64,000 nt of DNA, taken from Steinernema hermaphroditum (lineage: Eukaryota > Nematoda > Chromadorea > Rhabditida > Steinernematidae). Made by a program: the position numbers and the translations under genes. The notes beneath the pieces were generated by a model, which made no database searches, was not told the origin of the DNA, and was given only the letters and a program-made list of their open reading frames with translations. Positions within the stretch are counted from its first letter, which is position 1; each line of letters begins with the position of its first letter. Below are positions 56,333 to 64,000 of this stretch, in pieces. The stretch spans positions 16,492,001-16,556,000 of the forward strand of contig CM059622.1 in NCBI GenBank assembly GCA_030435675.1. Reading direction: 5' to 3'.

Positions 56333-57680
56333 ATTTTGTGCTTCCTGAGATAGCAAATGTGTCAAAAGTGAAACTGCATGCTAGATCCTTTATTAGGACT
56401 GAAAGACAAGAGGACTGACTGAGGTAGAAGGACATCTAATATCCAGGAGCAGTGCGAGGAGGAGGGCAGTGGTCGCAGCCGCCACCGTCACCGTCGGATC
56501 CGGGCTGTCCGGGACCTCCGGGGCCTCCAGGGTTGCCAGGAGCTCCATCGTGTCCTGGGTCTCCTGCGGGTCCAGGAGGACCGGGCGGGCTGCTGCCTCC
56601 TTGGCCAGGAGCGCCGTCGGGTCCAGGCGGTCCAGGGGGTCCAGGAGGTCCAGCGGGGCCAGCCGCGCCGGGAGATTCGATGACCTGTCCAGGGCCTCCA
56701 GGAGCGCCAGGGTTTCCGGGGCCACCAGGCTGTCCAGCTGGGCCAGGGGGTCCAGCAGGTCCGGGAGCTCCAGGACCGGCCGGTCCAGGGCTCTGTCCAT
56801 CGTTTCCGGGAGCGCCGGGAGGTCCCTTGGGTCCGGGTCCTCCAGCAGGTCCGGGAGGTCCAGGCGGGCAGTCGAAGCAGAATTCAGGTGCTGCGGCGGC
56901 GGCCGACGATCCATCGGGACCGGGAGCTCCGTCGTTTCCGGGGGCGCCGTCCTGTCCAGGAGATCCATCGTTTCCAGGAGGACCGGGAGGTCCGGCTTTT
57001 CCGATTCCGCAGCTGCAGCATCCACCGCCACCGCCGCCTCCTTGGCTCTGAGTGCCTCCAGTGACGGCAGCTGTGCCTCCGGTGCTGTAGCCACCGCCTC
57101 CGCCGCCTCCACCTCCGCCGCCACCACCTCCGCCACCGTATCCTCCACCGCCACCTCCAGCATAAGAAGCGGCTCCTCGGGCGTGGGCACGGCGACGGTG
57201 GGCCTCACGCTTTCCACGGCTACCGATGGGCTCGATCTGAAGTGGATCCGCTTGTGTGAAACACAGCAATCTACAGTCCTACCTTGGTGTACTCATCCCA
57301 GAGTCCCTCGGCGCGGTGCCGACAGAAGTCGAGCTCCGACTCCAGCGATGTCTGCACATTCTGCGTGTAGTTGTACAGAAGGGGGACCATGATGATCGCC
57401 GTGAGCGTCGCGACGGTGGAGACGGCGACGCTGAAGAAGGCGAGCTTCCTCGTGCTCTCCGCCTCGTGCAGCAGTTGCTTGTCGTCGGCAGTCATTGCGC
57501 TTCGAATCCCTGGAAGACAGAGGACTGCTGATCGGAACGGCCGCTTCCCCGTATTTATAGTCCGCTGATAGCCCCGCCGACGTGCTCATCGCCTGTGTTT
57601 CGTGTTTGTTTTGGTGTTATTAACCGGTTACAGTGTGTACAGCGGAAGAAAGAAACTGCGGGTAAATGGTCCGTAGAGAA
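56333..57680. repeat. Collagen inverted repeat, arm 2
   Basis: Inverse copy of 53462-54800, including about 160 bp upstream of the collagen start and about 60 bp past the polyadenylation signal. Confidence 0.9.
56436..57495 (-). CDS. Cuticle collagen (copy 2)
   Basis: Two exons (57495-57283, 57236-56436), 337 residues, with a protein sequence identical to copy 1; the few base differences in the coding region are silent. Even the 46-bp intron is preserved. N-terminal domain, RGKR site, Gly-rich run, Gly-X-Y blocks and [13 protein letters not shown] end as in copy 1. Confidence 0.95.
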
Positions 57681-58373
57681 AGTAGACAAAGAAGTAGCCG
57701 CGCTCAAAATTATGATAGTCTTAAGATAACCGAAATGTTGATTGCTCATTATTTCATAAAGAGTAATGAATCGATTCATTCGTGCTTCCAATCCCACAAA
57801 TGTTGATGGATATCATTGATAAAAGGTAAGTTTATACATCTGCTTATAACTCATATAGTCAATCCATAGCGCGTTCTGTCAATGATCACATTATTCTGCT
57901 GGACATTTAGCGAACCATTTTGAAACCACTCTCCATTGGAAGTTGTGGAAGTACGAAACTGTACAAATGCTGAATAAAAAATCCTCAGTTTGATATTGCC
58001 AAGTTACTCAGTCATATGAATCTCCTCAGAATGCATGTTTCGTAGCATGGAATGTCTTTGATCCCACCGCATCGTCGAAGTGATGCCGATCATCGACGTG
58101 ATCTTCATGGATAGCAGCGCCTTTTGTGTGGCTCACGCGATGGAAGCGAAACTGAAGAAATCTCCGATGTGATCGGCACATATTTGTTAATGAAAATCGA
58201 ATATGAATAAATCTTCAAATTGGTGCAAGCTTGGAATCTAGCTACTCACCACAACTGTGCGCATAAATCAGATTTTGCATCAATGTCCGGTTATTAAACG
58301 AATACGTCTCCATTAACTCTGCCTTTAAAAAATTACAGAGGGTACGGTTGATACGGTTTTATGTCGGAGAAAT
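57681..58373. other. Intergenic
   Basis: About 700 bp with no supported feature. Confidence 0.35.
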
Positions 58374-58726
58374 AGGCTGATCCTACTGCAAAGCGGGTCT
58401 ACGCTGATTGGGAACTCTTCATTCGTTTGGTTAAATCGGGATAAAAGATCAAATGGCAAACTAGTCTCAGATTCGATTCAACGCTTTTCATGCATTTCAA
58501 AACGCCAATGGCAGCGCATCTGCATCTCATGCTGACTGGCAACGTATCTGGCACCTTGTAGAACCTTCTTCTTTCCTGATAGATTTCGGAAACTGTGGGA
58601 AAATTACCATGTGAATGGAAAGTAACACAAGCGACTGTCCGGTGACCATAGTCTTTGATCCCGATTTAGCCAAACGAATGAAGAGTTCCCATTCAACGTA
58701 GACCCATCTTGCAGTAGTATCAGCTT
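58374..58726. repeat. Foldback with about 70-bp arms
   Basis: 58374-58447 (CTGATCCTACTGCAA...GGGTCTACG...GGGAACTCTTCATTCGTTTGG) is the diverged inverse of 58652-58726. The loop is about 205 bp. Probably a MITE or an old inverted duplication; no clear target duplication. Confidence 0.6.
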
Positions 58727-58792
58727 GTTTCTCCATAAATTGGGAGACAACTTTGAGATTACGCTTTATTTTACTTGCTCGAAGACGGAATT

Positions 58793-59285
58793 GACTCTCA
58801 CTCGTGTCGCGGTGGCGAGCGGTCGGTCCCTCCGGTCGCTCTCTGAGTGTCTGGTCGGTCAGATGGCAAACCCCGTGGCAGTTGTGACTGTTCCGGCTTC
58901 CAGAGGGAATTGGGACACCCGGAAGCCGTAGTCCCACCACCGCTGACAACAAGATGTTCGACGTCAAGAATCCGGCCACGTGAGAAGTCATCCCGAAGGT
59001 CGCCGACGCTCTGAGGACGCCACCACCATCGAAGACGCAACTCCCGGACCACGGACCATCAGATTCGAGCACAGAAGCGTGCGCTGTGCCGCAAACGATG
59101 TTCCGCTCCTGAATCCGAAGATTTGCCGATTCCCAGAAGCCCCATGAAGCTCTCCGCCAACCACCGGTTCGACATCTACGCCGCTCCAGGGATGAAGCCG
59201 TCTTCCAGACATCCTCTGTTTGTCTATTTTCGGTGTCGTGCAAGGCGAAATGCCTTTGATTCGCGAAATAAAATCGTGAAATCGT
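58793..59285 (+). mobile_element. 0.5-kb retroposon, copy 2, with 12-bp TSD
   Basis: 493-bp copy of the element at 32826-33319, same orientation. GAAGACGGAATT flanks it at 58781-58792 and 59286-59297. The tail is GAAATAAAATCGTGAAATCGTG, shorter than in copy 1, and the 5' end carries a few extra bases before ACTCGTGTCGCGG. The different flanks and different perfect duplications prove two independent insertions. Confidence 0.88.
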
Positions 59286-59688
59286 GAAGACGGAATTAGT
59301 GTTTAAGGATTTGTGATTAACAGTTACATGTGAGTCGTTCTGCTCACAACTTCCGCAGAGGTGCTTGAAGTAGGAGCAGCTGGACGATTAGAGATATTCC
59401 GGTTTATCAACGCAATTTTTCATCAGCCGTCGAGCGCTTACGTATTGCTGCTTTATCAACGTGTATAAAGCCTTTCAGTATAGCTGATCGAGTTTCCGAA
59501 ATTCGGTCGGGAGAAGAAGATAGGGGAGTAACAGCTTAAGTGGATGGGGAACGCGGATCTGATTGGTCTCTCCCCTTCAGCTAGTATCTACTGTGATATT
59601 CGAAGCATTTAGAAGACAAATTATGTGAGCGTGCTAGATCCTTTATTCACAACGAAAGACAAGACGACTGACTGAGGTAGAAGGACAT

Positions 59689-60755
59689 CTAATATCCAGG
59701 AGCAGTGCGAGGAGGAGGGCAGTGGTCGCAGCCGCCACCGTCACCGTCGGATCCGGGCTGTCCGGGACCTCCGGGGCCTCCAGGGTTGCCAGGAGCTCCA
59801 TCGTGTCCTGGGTCTCCTGCGGGTCCAGGAGGACCTGGCGGGCTGCTGCCTCCTTGGCCAGGAGCGCCGTCGGGTCCAGGCGGTCCAGGGGGTCCGGGAG
59901 GTCCAGCGGGGCCAGCCGCGCCGGGAGATTCGATGACCTGTCCAGGGCCTCCAGGAGCACCAGGGTTTCCAGGGCCACCAGGCTGTCCAGCAGGGCCAGG
60001 GGGTCCAGCAGGTCCGGGAGCTCCAGGACCGGCAGGTCCAGGGCTCTGCCCATCGTTTCCGGGAGCGCCGGGAGGTCCCTTGGGTCCGGGTCCTCCAGCA
60101 GGTCCGGGAGGTCCAGGCGGGCAGTCGAAGCAGAACTCCGGTGCCGCGGCGGCGGCCGACGATCCATCGGGTCCGGGAGCTCCGTCGTTTCCGGGGGCGC
60201 CGTCCTGTCCAGGAGATCCGTCGTTTCCAGGAGGACCGGGAGGTCCGGCTTTTCCGATTCCGCAGCTGCAGCATCCACCGCCACCGCCGCCTCCTTGGCT
60301 CTGAGTGCCTCCAGTGACGGCAGCTGTGCCTCCGGTGCTGTAGCCACCGCCTCCGCCGCCTCCACCACCGCCGCCACCACCTCCGCCACCGTATCCTCCA
60401 CCGCCACCTCCAGCATAAGAAGCGGCTCCTCGGGCGTGGGCACGGCGACGGTGAGCCTCACGCTTTCCACGGCTACCGATGGGCTCGATCTGAAATGGAT
60501 CCGCTTGTGTGACACACAGCAAGTCTACAACTACAGTCGTACCTTGGTGTACTCATCCCAGAGTCCCTCGGCGCGGTGCCGACAGAAGTCGAGCTCCGAC
60601 TCCAGCGATGTCTGCACATTCTGCGTGTAGTTGTACAGAAGGGGGACCATGATGATCGCCGTGAGCGTCGCGACGGTGGAGACGGCGACGCTAAAGAAGG
60701 CGAGCTTCCTCGTGCTCTCCGCCTCGTGCAGCAGTTGCTTGTCGTCGGCAGTCAT
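59689..60755 (-). CDS. Cuticle collagen (copy 3)
   Basis: Two exons (60755-60543, 60489-59689), 337 residues, identical in protein sequence to copies 1 and 2 although silent changes are more numerous and the intron is 7 bp longer (53 bp). Upstream similarity to the other copies stops near the TATA region (TATAAAGGATGC, about 60813-60824), so this copy has a different distal promoter. A polyadenylation signal (AATAAAGGATC) lies near 59637-59647. Confidence 0.95.
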
Positions 60756-61866
60756 TGCGCTTCGAATCCCTGGAAGACAGAAGACTGCTGATCGGACCGG
60801 GCTGCTCGCATCCTTTATAGTCCGCCCTGGGGACGTGTCCATCCCCCGCCGTTGCGTGTTTGTTTTGGTTTTGCTAACCAGTTATAGAAGAGACATGGGA
60901 AGCGACGTGACGAATTCCGATAGAGTGATTCAATTAATGAGAAAAGCGTTTGATTTATCTTTATGTGGAAACGCAACGGACAAGAATCCGTTGTGCTTCG
61001 CTCGTTTGTCGCCACTGGACCGCTGTTTTATGGTCGGATTTTATAGATGTTCACTGGAGAAAACTTTATGGTCTTGTGAGGGAGCTGTAGGCAGTAAAAA
61101 CGATGCGCTCAAAAGGCGTAAATTTACTTCATTTTCTTTTCCATTGGGATGCGTAAACAGCTGTTTGTCGAGTGGATAGGCCAGCTGATATTGGGTCAGT
61201 TAGGTCAATAGGTCAGCCGAAATGTCCTTTTTATTGTTCATTTAAACATGTACAGTCGCCCAAAACGGTGACCGATTCTAGTGAGTTTGATCTAATTACC
61301 AACAGTCGAATTTTTGTCCGAACAAAGATGTTCCAGTTCTTTTGTATCAAACAGAGATGTTAACAGTTGCAAACGGTCACAGTCACACTCACATGTGATG
61401 GGAAACTGAAGTTACGAAACACTCTCTATCAGCTAGTATTCTAGCCCTGTATATCCGCAAGAACCAGTACAGCCTACATTCTCTTCAGCTCATTTAGTTG
61501 ATTTTTAGTGATTCCTGTTGCTTTGGATCAACCTATGATGGACTTGAAAATAAAGTAAACGCCACCACGCTGTACATGGCTGATTTAAAAGTATAGTTAA
61601 TAGTGTGGGACGGCATTCTCAACATCTTTTTTTCTGTATAAGTCGTTTTCTTGGGCTCAACAAGTGCCCAATTACCCAAACTGTTATGATAATGAGTTGA
61701 CGTAGGAAGCACGCGACCAGTCCTTTCCTCGAGTTTCACACGAATAGTTATACACTGGTACACGCTATATATAGGGCAAAGAAGCTGTCTAAGTACTCTG
61801 CTCTCAACAACTATCACATCATTTACATCGAAATTCAAGTGAAATTCGTGATTGGGGCACGTAAAG
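60756..61866. other. Intergenic, 1.1 kb
   Basis: Promoter of collagen copy 3 at the left end; no other gene supported. The plus-strand frame at 60631-61179 is mainly antisense to collagen exon 1. Confidence 0.4.
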
Positions 61867-62142
61867 TAGGGATGCACCGGAACGCAAACCGGAACGAACC
61901 GGAATCAGTCTGAAGGTCCGGGGTTCGAATCCGCCCGCAGGCCAAACTTTTTTATGTACTTTTTCTGCACGTTTTTCCGCAGATTTAAATTTTGCTTACG
62001 TAGAATCAGACAGTGAAACAGTTTCCAGAATGTTATGTCGAGAAAATACGAAAATAAAAAAGTTGTGCTCGCGGGTGGATTCGAACCCCGGACCTTCTGA
62101 CTGATTCCCGTTCATTCCGGTTTCCGTTCCGGTGCATCCCTA
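61867..62142. mobile_element. hAT-type MITE, copy 1, 8-bp TSD
   Basis: 276 bp with terminal inverted repeats of about 90 bp starting TAGGGATGCACCGGAAC. ACGTAAAG flanks it at 61859-61866 and 62143-62150, a perfect 8-bp duplication. TAGGGATG ends plus 8-bp duplication are diagnostic of the hAT superfamily. Each arm contains a tRNA-T-arm-like segment, AGGTCCGGGGTTCGAATCC. Confidence 0.9.
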
Positions 62143-62363
62143 ACGTAAAGGCTTTTTGATTATTCAGTCTCAATCCCGTCAGGCGTCACGAAGATGAAGG
62201 ACTTGGCAGAGGCAGCAATGACATGAAAATGGACGTGGAAGATCGCCAACTGAAGGCGTCCCTCAACAAGACCACCTGGAAGACCCAACGAATTCAAGAA
62301 GGCGACGACGACGCAAGCGTGGCAGAACCGGGAGACAAGCTGCATAAATGGTTGGGTATCCGC

Positions 62364-62640
62364 TAGGGATGCACCGGAACGGAAACCGGAACAAACCGGA
62401 ATCAGTCAGAAGGTCCGGGGTTCGAATCCACCCGCAGGCCAAACTTTTTTATTTTCGTATTTTCTCGACATAACATTCTGGAAACTGTTTCACTATCTGA
62501 TTCTACGTAAGCAAAATTTAAATCAGCGGAAAAACGTGCAGAAAAAGTACATAAAAAAAGTTTGGCCTGCGGGCGGATTCGAACCCCGGACCTTCAGACT
62601 GATTCCGATTCGTTCCGGTTTGCGTTCCGGTGCATCCCTA
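62364..62640. mobile_element. hAT-type MITE, copy 2, 8-bp TSD
   Basis: 277-bp copy of the same element in opposite orientation. GTATCCGC flanks it at 62356-62363 and 62641-62648. Both arms again contain GGGGTTCGAATCC. The two copies together give four near-identical tRNA-like segments in 800 bp. Confidence 0.9.
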
Positions 62641-62821
62641 GTATCCGCCACTTGTAATAATCCTGATTCGGAATACATAGCTACAATCTCAATCACCATC
62701 CTCGAGTCCGATGCAGTGCTCTATTCCGAAGAACCTCGGGCAACTTTTATTCGGCATTTATTTATCGGCAAACAGTTTCAAACTAAAAAATCACTTCACT
62801 ACAACTTCCAAAAAGCAGCCG

Positions 62822-63022
62822 TCATCGTCCAAGTCGTGATCTATGTCGGTGAGACCTAAAAGACAACCAGTCGCTACCGGCAACATGTGACAGTCACACT
62901 CACGTTTGATAGAGCACTCTGTCGAATTCTGTGGGTGGCACGTCGCGAAAATAGATGTCAGGCCGTGCCGTCATCACAGCAACCAAAAGGAAGAGAACAA
63001 GACTAATAGGGAACAGATTCAT
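62822..63022 (-). CDS. Diverged relative of the DWSD peptide precursors
   Basis: Two exons (63022-62904, 62855-62822) with a phase-2 intron at the family position give 50 residues. The signal peptide is MNLFPISLVLFLLVAVMTA. The spacer RPDIYFRDVPPTEFDRVLYQT matches DILFREFESAEFDRPIIRA of the gene at 47.9-48.2 kb (shared DI-FR and EFDR). Exon 2 does not encode the DWSD core; it reads SHRHRSRLGR then stop, ending in a Gly-Arg that could support amidation after trimming. A TATA-like ATCATAAAAG lies near 63057-63066. Upstream DNA (GAGATCAAACGTG...) also resembles that of the 48-kb gene. It may be a neofunctionalised or decaying copy. Confidence 0.55.
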
Positions 63023-64000
63023 CTCAAAAGTTACGAATACGGCGGAGACCTCTTTTATGATAGAGGAGTAATTCAATTAATTTTCGATTTTGTGATCGCC
63101 ACCGGTGGAAAGTTCCGTTCGCGGCGATCAAAGAAGAGACGTTCGCGCGTCTTTTGGGGTGTATCTGCCGAGATCAAACGTGAGTTGTGTGGTTGCACGT
63201 GGGAGTGATCGATGGAGAAGTAGCGAACATTTCGAGGAATTAGAATCAGTATGGCGATCAAAATTATTGTTGCAGCTTTCCTTAAATACCAGTAAATGAC
63301 TCAGCGGGGGATTTAAGTACTTTTAAGAGGCAGGCCTGGATTTGGGACCAGAGCTTTGGTTCCTGTGTTCGGGTTCCGGAAATCTGGCAATTTTGCTTCT
63401 CTGTTTGTCTGCATCATCTTGCGCCGATAACATGGAACAATTGTGCCTAAATAGGGTTCGATTTCCTTAGAATTGCGCTTTCTTTTCACTTCGATTTGGG
63501 GTTAGCCGAAGGGGGGCCTTCTGCCTCTGATGGCAGGAGGTCCTTCTAGGACACCACTCCAAGTGTTATCAGTCGGAAGGTCCGGGGCTAGGATCCACCC
63601 CCACCCAACCTTTTTTATGGTGCTTTCTTGACGCTGATACGGAAACTGCCGATTGGAAACTCCCGACACGACAAGTTTGGTCGATCATTTCATATCGTGG
63701 CCCTGTTTTATGTGGATACTCTGATTTTAGGGATGTGAGTTCATTCCCATGGCTTCTTAGACTAACCTCCACACATTTCACTACAATGTCATAAAACTCT
63801 CTGGCAGTTGTTACCTATGTATCACCATTGTTTGGAGACGTTTATTCCTGCTTTGGGGAGCATCCTATCAAAACCGGTTGCGTGAAACATAAAACGCACA
63901 AGTTGGTCAGGTTATATTCCATCTGTCTTCCATTTCACTACAGTTTCTTTGTTCGCTTAGGGTATTCTATGCAAATTTCGACATCATTTCGGTTTGGTCA
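63023..64000. other. Right-end intergenic
   Basis: No supported gene. A diverged piece of the hAT MITE arm (GTCGGAAGGTCCGGGGCTAGG...TTTTTTATG) lies near 63570-63620. Confidence 0.4.

Noticed and set aside
61665..61690. Resemblance to the spliced leader SL1 (CAATTACCCAAACTG).
   Set aside because: Only about ten bases match, there is no GAG-GT donor after it, no Sm site follows and the snRNA promoter motif is absent upstream.
61910..61945. tRNA-like GGTCCGGGGTTCGAATCC segments in the hAT MITEs.
   Set aside because: As tRNA genes: no A box or acceptor stem at the right distance; they belong to MITE arms.

Overview
The window is nuclear DNA of a nematode. Evidence: introns of about 45-70 bp ending in TTTCAG/TTTAG; TTTCAG-type acceptors just upstream of many start codons, as expected for spliced-leader trans-splicing; cuticle collagens with the nematode N-terminal domain; Sre/Sra-type 7TM chemoreceptors; and a U1 snRNA starting AAACUUACCUGGCUGGG. 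The genus cannot be fixed from the sequence alone. All gene models below were built by hand from reading frame, splice sites and paralogue comparison.

Left part (1-14 kb): start of a secreted protein, two tRNA-Gly genes, a coiled-coil protein, an 11-exon DEAD-box helicase, a chemoreceptor whose first exon lies 2.6 kb upstream of the rest, and a protein kinase. Middle (14-40 kb): two direct copies of a U5-U1 snRNA pair flanking a second chemoreceptor, then two more chemoreceptors in repeat-rich, gene-poor DNA containing tRNA-related SINE-like units, MITEs, (CCGAAA)n arrays and one copy of a 0.5 kb retroposon. At 40-43 kb lie a catalytically dead tyrosine-phosphatase-like protein and a double-PHD protein, divergently arranged.

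The right part (43-63 kb) is the most unusual. It holds eight genes for small secreted precursors with a dibasic site followed by the core DWSDxxAQxTGWS, plus a ninth diverged relative. Five are two-exon genes encoding a Cys-containing C-terminal peptide (type 1); three are intronless and end in Gly (type 2). Seven of the eight lie in or between two nested inverted duplications. One, with arms of about 2.8 kb, is centred near 47.97 kb, exactly where the most diverged type-1 paralogue lies. The second, with arms of about 1.35 kb, carries two cuticle collagen genes and is centred near 55.57 kb; a third collagen copy lies at 59.7-60.8 kb. All three collagens encode the same 337-residue protein. 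The window ends in hAT-type MITEs and a second copy of the retroposon with intact target-site duplications.

Functionally the genes are a mixed set (RNA processing, chemosensation, signalling, cuticle, secreted peptides) and show no operon-like pathway. The common theme is recent local duplication with homogenisation of copies: the snRNA pair, the peptide genes and the collagens.
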